Assembly: GCA_019894655.1 (NCBI GenBank)
Contig: JAGXNZ010000144.1
Location: forward strand, 1 to 8,528
DNA length: 8,528 bases
Origin: Promethearchaeota archaeon
Lineage (GTDB): Archaea > Asgardarchaeota > Lokiarchaeia > Sigynarchaeales > SOKP01
Direction of reading: 5' to 3'
Shown here: one piece after another, positions 1-6,135 of the stretch
How positions within the stretch are numbered: the first letter of the stretch is position 1
Layout of the letters: each line of letters starts with the position of its first letter
Position numbers and translations under genes: made by a program
Notes under the pieces: generated by a model
Databases searched by the model: none
What the model was told of the DNA's origin: nothing
The model's input: only the letters and a program-made list of their open reading frames with translations

Positions 1-480
1 CGCACTTGGTCCACCTTCACGGTTCGTTCGAGCCCCTATAACCGAATTAGAGTAACACACAGCACTACTTTCAGCCCAAGCTATATGTTGACCGTAATGA
101 GGGGCGTTTCCTATAAGGTATGGAGTGCAAGAACATGTAGTTATAATTCCCATTTTAGCAAAAGTGTCGATGGCTCGATTTTGATTTATTGCAAACTCTT
201 CATCTATTCCCAATACTTGCCAGTTTTCACGATCCATCCCTGCCGGATTTAACGTCGTTAAAACTTTTACTCTCCCATCTTCAGCCATTTCGGTAAGAAA
301 TTCTAAACCAGCTTCTCCTAAATTAGCGTAGGAAACACCTGCTATTTGGACGCCATGAACTTCAATCATGTCTTCCGCTTCAAAAATCTCACCGAGAGTG
401 GTTAGAATCTCCATCGATTTTTGCGCAGCCTTACCGTATTTCCCTATAAGCATATCTTTTTCTTCTTGATTTAGCCTCAT
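1..480 (-). CDS. Phosphomevalonate dehydratase large subunit (aconitase X catalytic domain), N-terminal 160 residues, runs off left edge
   Basis: Seen: an open frame from ATG at 480 to the window edge, 160 residues, with no stop. Residues 114-129 (TTCSCTPYLIGNAPHY) and 132-159 (AWAESSAVCYSNSV then GARTNREGGPS) match the conserved core of the aconitase X (AcnX, formerly DUF521) family. C116 and C118 are in the segment expected to help bind the iron-sulfur cluster. The whole family protein is about 400 residues, so roughly 40 percent is present. Known: in archaea the AcnX large subunit pairs with a small DUF126 subunit and dehydrates mevalonate 5-phosphate to trans-anhydromevalonate 5-phosphate in the modified mevalonate pathway. 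Context: it lies directly downstream of a UbiD-type decarboxylase that would use this product, which favours this role over the hydroxyproline-pathway AcnX enzymes. The small subunit is not visible and may lie beyond the left edge. The start is supported by a GGAG motif nine bases upstream. Confidence 0.9.
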   Translation of the reverse strand, partial: MRLNQEEKDMLIGKYGKAAQKSMEILTTLGEIFEAEDMIEVHGVQIAGVSYANLGEAGLEFLTEMAEDGRVKVLTTLNPAGMDRENWQVLGIDEEFAINQNRAIDTFAKMGIITTCSCTPYLIGNAPHYGQHIAWAESSAVCYSNSVIGARTNREGGPSA

Positions 481-495
481 GCAATTAAACTCCTA
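481..495 (-). promoter_or_regulatory. Ribosome binding site of the AcnX gene overlapping the decarboxylase stop codon
   Basis: Read on the minus strand, TAGGAG (495 to 490) is followed by nine bases and then ATG at 480. The last base of the decarboxylase stop TAG (495-493) is the first G of GGAG. Such overlap usually means the two genes share one transcript and that ribosomes finishing the first gene initiate on the second. This also fixes the AcnX start at 480. Confidence 0.75.
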
Positions 496-1800
496 TTTGG
501 TAAAGTACTTGTCAAGATTAACCTTTGGAAAGTCAGCAATCTCGAAACTTTTTCCTTTAATGACCAAAGGTTTGGTTAAATCGAAACCTATCTTAGTCGT
601 TAATTTTGTTCCAGGTTCCGCGCTGGGGTCTAAACTACTCCCTGGTTCTTTATCTTTTATAATCATTCTAGTATCACCTTGAAACCTTGTAGCCATTGCC
701 CACTCTACGGAAAGGGGATCATATATATTTATGTCTTTATCAACAATAAAAATATGTTTGCAGCTTCCATGGCCAGCAAATGCTCCATAAATCGCATTTT
801 TTCCATCTTCTTCAGAAACTTTGTCAATTTGTACGATGGCATGAAGCCACGAACATCCTCCGGGATTCACATTAACATCTAAGCACTTTACACCACTCTC
901 GTTTACTTTATTAAAAATAGTTGGTTCACGAGGCATACCCATTAAAATTTTATGTTCGAGGGCACCTGGTAATAATGCTTGCCAGATAGCATCTTTTCTG
1001 TGTGTTATCTTTTTCACTTCGAAAACTGGCTCTTCTCTTATTGCGTCATATGTTTCTGTTAGGTCTACAAATGGACCTTCATCGTGTTTTTCTTCAAGTA
1101 TGACCTTTCCTTCTATTATAAATTCGGCTTCAGCAGGAATTAAAAGATCTACAGAGTGTGCTTTAACAAGATTTAATGGCTCGAGGGCATTTGCAATTTT
1201 TAATTCGTTAAAACCTATTTCTACCGAAGTAGCCCCAGCAATCAGAACATTTGGAGTGTTACCTATACAAAAAGCTACCTCCACCTCTCCATTCTTTTCT
1301 AAAAATGTGTGAAAATTCCGCCCTCGGACTATTCGAATGGCAAATTTATCTTTCGAGAACTGCATCGCGCGATGAAAATCCAAGTTCTGACCATAATCGG
1401 GATCTTTGGTAACAACCACAGCTGAACTAATGTAATTTCCACCGTCACGATCGCAATGAAATAGTATTGGAATTTTATCTAAATCTACATTTGGTTCAAT
1501 TATTTCTTGACAATGGGCATTTTTTATAACCTCTGGTTCTGAACTCTCTAAAATTGCTCTCGAAAGCATCGGAATTAAGTCCGATGTGGATACATTGAAA
1601 TAAGATGCAATAACATTTTTGGTACAGAAGACATTTCCAACCACCCGAAAGTCTGATTCTTTAACATTATTAAACATTACGGGAGTAGGTTCCATTCCTT
1701 TCAGTATACCAGAAATCTCTAGTTTTTTTGAAACTTCAACATCTACTTTCTTTAGTAGCCCTTTTTCATCTAAACCTTCTAAATAATCTCTTAAACCCAT
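493..1800 (-). CDS. UbiD-family decarboxylase, probable anhydromevalonate phosphate decarboxylase
   Basis: A complete 435-residue frame, ATG at 1800 to TAG, of normal length for a UbiD-family protein. Family signatures seen: the cofactor region at 139-161 (N139, H143, R144, Q147, R156), the acidic stretch PAEAEFIIEG at 222-231, EGPFVDLTETY at 241-251 (the EGPFG.xTGYY motif of the family), and the AxxGHGSCKHIFIVD core at 340-354 followed by VEWAMATRFQGD at 365-376. Known: UbiD enzymes use prenylated FMN made by UbiX; the archaeal AMPD branch converts trans-anhydromevalonate 5-phosphate to isopentenyl phosphate. The assignment to AMPD rather than to 4-hydroxybenzoate or other aromatic-acid decarboxylases rests on context: AcnX follows 12 bases downstream, and HMG-CoA reductase and synthase lie upstream. 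No clear Shine-Dalgarno motif precedes the ATG (only GAGATGTGAAG). No UbiX gene is in the window. Confidence 0.88.
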   Translation of the reverse strand: MGLRDYLEGLDEKGLLKKVDVEVSKKLEISGILKGMEPTPVMFNNVKESDFRVVGNVFCTKNVIASYFNVSTSDLIPMLSRAILESSEPEVIKNAHCQEIIEPNVDLDKIPILFHCDRDGGNYISSAVVVTKDPDYGQNLDFHRAMQFSKDKFAIRIVRGRNFHTFLEKNGEVEVAFCIGNTPNVLIAGATSVEIGFNELKIANALEPLNLVKAHSVDLLIPAEAEFIIEGKVILEEKHDEGPFVDLTETYDAIREEPVFEVKKITHRKDAIWQALLPGALEHKILMGMPREPTIFNKVNESGVKCLDVNVNPGGCSWLHAIVQIDKVSEEDGKNAIYGAFAGHGSCKHIFIVDKDINIYDPLSVEWAMATRFQGDTRMIIKDKEPGSSLDPSAEPGTKLTTKIGFDLTKPLVIKGKSFEIADFPKVNLDKYFTK

Positions 1801-1880
1801 ACTTCACATCTCTTATTATTATTATTTAGCGTGATAGTTTACAATTAATTAAGTTTTTCTAGAACTATTTGTGATACACT

Positions 1881-1890
1881 TTTTATAAAA
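1881..1890 (-). promoter_or_regulatory. Possible TATA box ahead of the decarboxylase gene
   Basis: On the minus strand TTTTATAAAA lies directly after the reductase stop and about 80 bases before the decarboxylase ATG. It has the composition of an archaeal TATA box and would give a short leader. The same leader holds a small (ATT)n run near 1813-1826. In such AT-rich DNA this match may be chance, and co-transcription with the reductase is equally likely. Confidence 0.25.
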
Positions 1891-3183
1891 CTAAAGGTTT
1901 TTACTTTTTGAAATTAACTCAATAATTTCTTTCGCATAATCTACTCTTATTTTTTTGTCTTTTACCATCCTCGTTGCTACTTCTTCGATAATTTCCTCTG
2001 ACGCACCCGCTAATTTCGCGATATTTCTAGAATGTAACGACATATGACCTTTTTGAATGCCTTCCGAGGCTAAGGCCCTTAGAGCGCCTACATTCTGAGC
2101 AAGTCCAAGAGCAGCAGCCACTTGGGCAAGTTCTCCCGCACTTTCAACCTTTAAGATTTTCAATGCTAGACGTGCCATAGGATGGGTTCTTGTTATCCCC
2201 CCGATTATCCCAAGAGCAAGAGGAATTTCTATTTCCCCTACTAAATTTCCCTCAGAATCCAAATCAAATTTCGTCAAGGGTTTATAACTACCGCCTAAAG
2301 ACGCATATGCGTGTGCTCCAGCTTCAATTGCTCTGGTGTCATTTCCCGTTGCTAAAGTTAAAGCAATTACTCCATTCATTATCCCTTTATTATGCGTCGT
2401 TGCTCTATAGGGATCAGCGCGTGCAAATTCGTAAGCGTTTAATATACCTTCTACGACTTCCTCTCCGCCTAAGAGGTTCTTATCAAAAATGGCTTTAGCT
2501 TTTGCAATTCGATGAGTAGCTAAATTGGATACAATTCGCAAATAGATTTTCGAGTTACATAGATCCTCAATATAGGGAGTAACGGCTTCAGCCATGGTAT
2601 TTACTACATTAGCACCCATTGCGTCTCGCACGTCAACAAGGAGATGAAGAATTAACATTTTCCCTTTCCTCGTTTCTATTTCTCTAACTTCAAGATCTTT
2701 CGCACCCCCTCCTAACTGACAAAGTAAAGGGTCTTGCTCGTTTGCAATGTTCAAAATCTTTTCTTTATTTTTTGCAATATTTTCTTTTGCAATATCGATA
2801 TCTTTTATCTTAGTTAGCTGAATTTGAGAGATCATAATGGATTTTACCTCATCTGACACAAAACCACCATGTTCTCTTGCTATCTTTGCAATTTTTGATG
2901 CAGCGGCTACAACTGAGGGTTCTTCAATAACCATAGGAATGATATAATCTTTACTATTTATCTTAAAATTAAAAGCGAGACCCAATGGTAGTTGATAACT
3001 TCCTACCACATTTTCTATCAAGCGATCAATTTGAGATGGTGAAAAATATCCTAGTGTCCTCATTAATTCGTGCTCTTCTTGATTTAAATTTAGCCACTTA
3101 ACTAATTGATGCTGTCTCTCCTCTAAGGACAATTTATAGAAACCTGAAATATCTGAACTAAAATCAGTCAATTCATTACTCAC
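1891..3183 (-). CDS. Hydroxymethylglutaryl-CoA reductase, class II (bacterial type)
   Basis: Reduces HMG-CoA to mevalonate in the cytosol. The 430-residue frame ends in TAG and resembles the Pseudomonas mevalonii class II enzyme over its whole length. Catalytic residues by numbering from the GTG: Glu at 87/88 (IEEPS), K266 (ATHNKG), D282 (GND) and H380 (QKGHM). The cofactor segment DAMGAN is at 187-192 and LGGGAKDLEV at 157-166. There is no membrane anchor, unlike eukaryotic class I enzymes. Known: class II reductases occur in bacteria and in some archaea, where they are usually explained by lateral transfer; NADH or NADPH preference cannot be judged safely from here. The start is uncertain: AAGGAG overlaps the GTG at 3183, so a TTG at 3171 (426 residues) is a serious alternative. 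It lies 90 bases upstream of the decarboxylase gene, on the same strand. Confidence 0.96.
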   Translation of the reverse strand: MSNELTDFSSDISGFYKLSLEERQHQLVKWLNLNQEEHELMRTLGYFSPSQIDRLIENVVGSYQLPLGLAFNFKINSKDYIIPMVIEEPSVVAAASKIAKIAREHGGFVSDEVKSIMISQIQLTKIKDIDIAKENIAKNKEKILNIANEQDPLLCQLGGGAKDLEVREIETRKGKMLILHLLVDVRDAMGANVVNTMAEAVTPYIEDLCNSKIYLRIVSNLATHRIAKAKAIFDKNLLGGEEVVEGILNAYEFARADPYRATTHNKGIMNGVIALTLATGNDTRAIEAGAHAYASLGGSYKPLTKFDLDSEGNLVGEIEIPLALGIIGGITRTHPMARLALKILKVESAGELAQVAAALGLAQNVGALRALASEGIQKGHMSLHSRNIAKLAGASEEIIEEVATRMVKDKKIRVDYAKEIIELISKSKNL

Positions 3184-3188
3184 TCCTT
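3183..3188 (-). promoter_or_regulatory. Shine-Dalgarno motif that overlaps the predicted GTG start of HMG-CoA reductase
   Basis: AAGGAG on the minus strand ends inside the GTG codon at 3183-3181, too close to serve that start. An out-of-frame ATG at 3176 sits at ideal spacing (six bases) but reads ATG AAT TGA. Its TGA overlaps an in-frame TTG at 3171, which lies 11 bases from the motif. Confidence 0.6.
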
Positions 3189-3224
3189 TATTTTTTATAA
3201 CTCTATATGCTAGTTCTTATATTC

Positions 3225-3235
3225 GTTATATTTCA
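3225..3235 (-). promoter_or_regulatory. Possible TATA box of the HMG-CoA reductase gene
   Basis: TGAAATATAAC on the minus strand lies about 45 bases ahead of the reductase start. Initiation some 25 bases downstream would leave a short leader that still contains the AAGGAG motif. The 149-base gap to the synthase gene is consistent with a separate promoter. Composition bias makes this tentative. Confidence 0.35.
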
Positions 3236-3294
3236 AGTTAAATGTGATTGTTTATTAATAATTGTACGAGTTTCTATAGGAAAATTATTGAAAG

Positions 3295-3300
3295 AAAAAA
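3295..3300 (-). terminator. T-run after the HMG-CoA synthase gene
   Basis: On the minus strand a TTTTTT run followed by CTTTC occurs about 33 bases after the synthase stop. Archaeal termination commonly occurs at short U-runs without a strong hairpin. No strong stem precedes it, so it is only a candidate. Confidence 0.3.
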
Positions 3301-3332
3301 TACAATTAGCAATAAGATTTATTAGATAAAAA

Positions 3333-4961
3333 TTAATAAATCTTCTGAACGGGGTAATACAAAGGACTCCAATTTAACAACCCGATTGCGTTGAAGTTCG
3401 TTTCTTCTTTATTCTCAAGCCGCCTTATTTCGTATTCTAAACAAGCTCCTTCTTTCACATTACCAGCAATTCGTACTAACCCATTATAAAGGAAGTTTAG
3501 GTTGTTCTCATTAGGATTTTCAATGGGTTTGGATTCTAAAACTGCATAAAGAGGGAAAAACTTCTTGTGCAATCCCGTATGACCTTTTGGACAATGGTTC
3601 AATCCCTCAATATTAGGAAGTATGCATCCTTCGTCGCAGAAGTGAAGAGTAAAACCTCGGTTGTTATTTTTTTTGTGCTCAACAATTTTGCCTAAAACTG
3701 TTTTAGGAGCAAATTCACCATTTTTTATTTTTTCGTACTCTTGAATGGATTTTAACTCCTTATTCTCAATAAAATCGCTAATTTGAGGGCTCTTATCAAC
3801 AACTCTTTTAAAATTACTTTTAACTTTTAACAAACCAGCTATGCATGTAGCCCCTGAGCCATAAGAACCAAAGTAAATTGTGTCGTTTACTCGAGCATAA
3901 TTTTCGAGAATAAAAATAATCTGAGCCCAAATTGAAGCATTATACATATTACCAAAATGGGAAGGGACTCTTAATTGGGGAAGTACTTTCTCTGTAAAAT
4001 TACCTATGAGTTTATACGAGATGTTTTCTAATGTTTCCGATGAATAACCTCTCTCTTTTAACTTTAAATATAACCACTCAGGTAGCACTGTAATATCGTG
4101 CATAAAGGCATCGAGTTTCTTAAGTATAGAAGATTTTATATGATTCATATTTATTTTTGGAAGATCATTAATGTGTCTTATCCATCGCTTTTGTATTATC
4201 TCTTGCATGATTTTAATGGGTAACTTTGAGAAAGGGGCATGAAAAGTATAATAATCTGCGTGGAAGTCACCAATGCTATTTACTAAATCGTCATAAGCTT
4301 TTAATTGGAAATCTAGGTATGTTTTAACTGAATAGGAACCAAAAGCTTTAGCGTTTTTATCGTTAGCTGCGCGGAAAAAATCATCAACATTTCCCGATAC
4401 TTTACCGAACTTCTCACTGAAAGACGCAATCCTAGGGTTCCTAGAAATTACTAAAGCAACCGCTCCTGAGCCTTGAGTTGCTTCGCTTGGAGATCCCAAG
4501 TGATAGGATGATATATCTGCGCTAATGACAAGCGCTTTCTTTATTATATCTTTTTCGATTAAGGCAATTGCATTGAGAAGTGCTAATGTGCCTCCTGCGC
4601 AGGCGTTGTATGAATCCATTGTAAACGCGTTGGGCGATATCTCTAACAATTCGGCAAAGATGTTCGAAACTGACTTGACAGCATAGGTAATAGTTTCAGT
4701 TCCTACAAACAATGCGTCTATACTTTTAGGATTTATGCCACCTTTTGTTAACGCTTGATATCCTGCCTTCAATCCTAACGAAATGATATCCTCGTTAACT
4801 TCGGGCACCCGCATCTCGTGAGCCATTAATCCTTTACTAAATTTATTAGGATCAACATTTCGCTTCAGTGCTAAGTCGTCCAACTTTATGTAGTACTTAG
4901 GTGCGTAAAAACCGACGCTATCAATACCAACATTCCCAAACAAATACTCGTTGCCAATCAT
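3333..4961 (-). CDS. Hydroxymethylglutaryl-CoA synthase, eukaryote-like, with C-terminal Cys/His extension
   Basis: Condenses acetyl-CoA with acetoacetyl-CoA to HMG-CoA. Numbering is from ATG at 4961 (542 residues); a TTG two codons upstream (4967) keeps the frame but is less likely. Catalytic triad: E89 in GTETI, nucleophile C121 in NACAGGT, H241 in FHAPF. Further active-site motifs are GNMYNAS (337-343) and SYGSGA (366-371). C121 to H241 is 120 residues, as in known synthases. The GTET...KSV, NAC.GGT and GNMY motifs look more like eukaryotic than like short archaeal synthases (about 350 residues). H241 to N338 is 97 residues, against 42 in the Staphylococcus enzyme and 79 in the human one, so there is a large insertion near 247-335. 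After about residue 435 comes an extra segment of about 100 residues with C442, C446, C457 and H461, possibly a zinc site. First gene of the minus-strand mevalonate set. Confidence 0.93.
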   Translation of the reverse strand: MIGNEYLFGNVGIDSVGFYAPKYYIKLDDLALKRNVDPNKFSKGLMAHEMRVPEVNEDIISLGLKAGYQALTKGGINPKSIDALFVGTETITYAVKSVSNIFAELLEISPNAFTMDSYNACAGGTLALLNAIALIEKDIIKKALVISADISSYHLGSPSEATQGSGAVALVISRNPRIASFSEKFGKVSGNVDDFFRAANDKNAKAFGSYSVKTYLDFQLKAYDDLVNSIGDFHADYYTFHAPFSKLPIKIMQEIIQKRWIRHINDLPKINMNHIKSSILKKLDAFMHDITVLPEWLYLKLKERGYSSETLENISYKLIGNFTEKVLPQLRVPSHFGNMYNASIWAQIIFILENYARVNDTIYFGSYGSGATCIAGLLKVKSNFKRVVDKSPQISDFIENKELKSIQEYEKIKNGEFAPKTVLGKIVEHKKNNNRGFTLHFCDEGCILPNIEGLNHCPKGHTGLHKKFFPLYAVLESKPIENPNENNLNFLYNGLVRIAGNVKEGACLEYEIRRLENKEETNFNAIGLLNWSPLYYPVQKIY

Positions 4962-5020
4962 TACCAAAATCTTTAAATTTTTCTACAACATTTGTAATTT
5001 AAGCGAGATTAAATTATTTT

Positions 5021-5040
5021 CTCTTATAACCGATAAATAA
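5021..5040 (-). promoter_or_regulatory. Candidate TATA region of the HMG-CoA synthase gene
   Basis: On the minus strand TTATTTATCGGTTATAAGAG offers two TATA-like cores (TTATTTAT and GTTATAAG) 60 to 80 bases before the ATG at 4961. Initiation about 25 bases downstream would give a leader of about 40 bases. No Shine-Dalgarno motif is seen in that leader. Confidence 0.35.
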
Positions 5041-5080
5041 TTTTAATTATTTGACGATTAATTTTTTTTACTTAAAACAT

Positions 5081-5098
5081 TATTTATATGTATAAATA
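5081..5098. promoter_or_regulatory. Symmetric TATA palindrome, possible bidirectional promoter or operator
   Basis: TATTTATATGTATAAATA consists of two perfectly complementary 8-base arms around TG. Each strand therefore presents a TTTATA-type TATA element. It lies 120 bases ahead of the synthase ATG on one side and about 280 to 300 bases ahead of the first recognisable prenyltransferase codons on the other. It may serve divergent transcription or bind a dimeric regulator; chance in AT-rich DNA is possible. Confidence 0.4.
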
Positions 5099-5108
5099 TT
5101 ATTCATAC

Positions 5109-5123
5109 TAAGCAAGGTGCTTA
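5109..5123. repeat. Perfect 6-bp inverted repeat with 3-base loop
   Basis: TAAGCA, loop AGG, TGCTTA. It starts ten bases after the TATA palindrome ends and is one of the few GC-containing stretches in this intergenic region. It may be an operator or an RNA hairpin near the 5' end of a plus-strand transcript. No role is proven. Confidence 0.4.
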
Positions 5124-5379
5124 TTTAAGAATTGCGGTTAATTTACTAATTTCAATAGTTCATACTCGGATTGATATGGTTTAGCTTTTCTAAAAAAAAC
5201 TTTTCTACTTTTTTCCTCTTAAATTTTCTAATTATTAATCATAAAAAACAGATTGTAAGAGAGAAACCTAATATATTGGCTATTCTGCATAGAAATCAAA
5301 ATTATAATATGGTATTCACAATAATTATAATTATATAAGCGGTCTTCATCGTAAAAATCTCTTTAAAAGTTATGACATC

Positions 5380-5586
5380 TTGGAAGAATTAAAAGGCATT
5401 GCAGAAAAAAAATTGCCCAAACATGTTGGTTTAATATTGGACGGAAATTAGAAGTACTTTCTACTTTTAAACGAAAACCGCCGTTGGGCAGTAAAAAATC
5501 TGCTTGGTGATAATGTTGGTCATCTTATTGGGTATCAAAATCTAAGAAAGAGGCTTTTCGATTTTTTTGAAGCAGGTATACAGTAT
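5380..5586 (+). pseudogene. 5' part of an interrupted cis-prenyltransferase (UppS family) gene
   Basis: The frame leading into the downstream open frame encodes the N-terminal half-motifs of UppS. Codons 5413-5448 read LPKHVGLILDGN, where the Asp of DGN (5440-5442) corresponds to catalytic Asp26 of the E. coli enzyme. Codons 5479 onward read RRWAVKNLLGDNVGHLIGYQ and then FFEAGIQYLSIYALS. Between these, 5449-5478 holds ten extra codons that start with TAG. Removing exactly these 30 bases restores the family motif DGN-RRWA in frame. No ATG occurs in this frame after the TAA at 5305-5307; a TTG at 5380 is the best start-like codon, though similarity may reach back to about 5350 (KNLFKSYDILEELK). 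Two defects, the missing ATG and the stop, favour a decaying gene, but the flawless 3' part leaves sequence error or recoding open. The 5' boundary given is a choice, not a certainty. Confidence 0.7.
5449..5463. repeat. Near-palindrome at the start of the extra 30 bases in the prenyltransferase gene
   Basis: TAGAAGTACTTTCTA is a perfect 14-base palindrome (TAGAAGTACTTCTA) with one extra T. As RNA it can form a UAGAA/UUCUA stem with a 5-base loop. It begins exactly at the in-frame TAG after the DGN codons. Confidence 0.6.
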
Positions 5587-6135
5587 TTGAGCATCTACGC
5601 CTTGTCGCTGGAGAATTTACGAAAAAGAAGCGAGGAGGAGATTAAGTATATTTTTGGAATCATTTTAGATGCTGTTGACGCGGTCGTAAAGGAAGCGACT
5701 GTCAAAGAAGAGAAAGTGAATTTTAACGTAATTGGGCGGGTTTACTTATTACCTGAGGAAGTTAGAGATAAAATTAAAGAGTTAATCGATTTTACTAAAG
5801 CTAACGATCAAAATTTCATTAATTTATGTATAATGTACGATGGACAAGAAGAGATCGTAGATGCAGTAAAAAAAATTATTAAAAATGGCGTTAAAGAAGA
5901 AGAAATTAATAAAGAAGTTGTTAAAAACCACCTCTATACTCGAAATTTTCCTGAAGTAGATTACATCATACGAACGGGAATGGAAGATGGTGCAAGGATT
6001 TCAGGATTTTTATTATGGGACGCATCTTATGCAGAATTCAAGTTTAGGTCAGATTTATGGCCTGATTATAGTAGGGAAATGGTAATAGAAGATCTAAAAG
6101 ATTTTTCTAATAGAACTAGAAGGAAGGGAAAGTAA
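5587..6135 (+). CDS. uppS: Cis-prenyltransferase (undecaprenyl/dolichyl diphosphate synthase family), C-terminal open frame of an interrupted gene
   Basis: The family adds isopentenyl diphosphate units in cis to an allylic diphosphate, making the long lipid carrier for protein and surface glycosylation at the cell membrane. This 182-residue frame opens at TTG 5587, but that is not the native start: UppS homology continues in frame upstream to a TAG at 5449-5451. Motifs by numbering from 5587: SLENLR at 7-12 (family SxENWxR), NVIG at 47-50, YDGQEEIVDA at 84-93, and the diphosphate-binding block IIRTGMEDGARISGFLLW at 127-144 with R129, R137 and S139, then E150 in SYAEF and WPDY at 158-161. R129 to R137 is two residues longer than R194 to R200 in E. 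coli UppS. Alone, this frame lacks the catalytic Asp and is unlikely to be active. It would use the product of the neighbouring mevalonate genes, which are divergently transcribed. Confidence 0.85.
   Translation: MSIYALSLENLRKRSEEEIKYIFGIILDAVDAVVKEATVKEEKVNFNVIGRVYLLPEEVRDKIKELIDFTKANDQNFINLCIMYDGQEEIVDAVKKIIKNGVKEEEINKEVVKNHLYTRNFPEVDYIIRTGMEDGARISGFLLWDASYAEFKFRSDLWPDYSREMVIEDLKDFSNRTRRKGK

Larger units (their letters stand above)
4968..5379. other. Divergent AT-rich intergenic region between the synthase and the cis-prenyltransferase
   Basis: About 400 bases without a supportable gene on either strand. It is strongly AT-rich with many stops in all frames. It holds TATA-like boxes (5021-5040), an 18-base TATA palindrome (5081-5098), a perfect small hairpin (5109-5123) and pyrimidine-rich runs at about 5185-5225. 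The open frame that leads into the prenyltransferase begins after a TAA at 5305-5307. An ATG at 5309 in another frame reads only nine codons to a stop, mostly isoleucine. I saw no tRNA or known small-RNA pattern. Confidence 0.6.

Noticed and set aside
479..1312. Short plus-strand open frames (for example 479-682, 679-882 and 1100-1312) opposite the UbiD gene
   Set aside because: All lie antisense to a clear UbiD coding sequence, have no recognisable domains and no ribosome binding sites.
2190..2498. Leucine-rich plus-strand open frame of 102 codons inside the reductase gene
   Set aside because: It is antisense to a fully conserved HMG-CoA reductase coding region, is low in complexity and has no start signal; it is a shadow of the real gene.
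5180..5230. A-run and pyrimidine-rich tract as a terminator or small RNA end
   Set aside because: No gene ends nearby on either strand and no stem precedes it; it looks like base composition.
5449..5451. TAG read as pyrrolysine in the prenyltransferase gene
   Set aside because: TAG ends the UbiD-type and reductase genes at the expected length, so it acts as a stop here; inserting one amino acid would also leave the nine other extra codons in the catalytic motif.
5440..5490. Archaeal bulge-helix-bulge intron
   Set aside because: The pairing found (GACGG with CCGTT) joins the two flanks to each other. I could not build the required two 3-base bulges around a 4-bp helix with intron sequence on one side.
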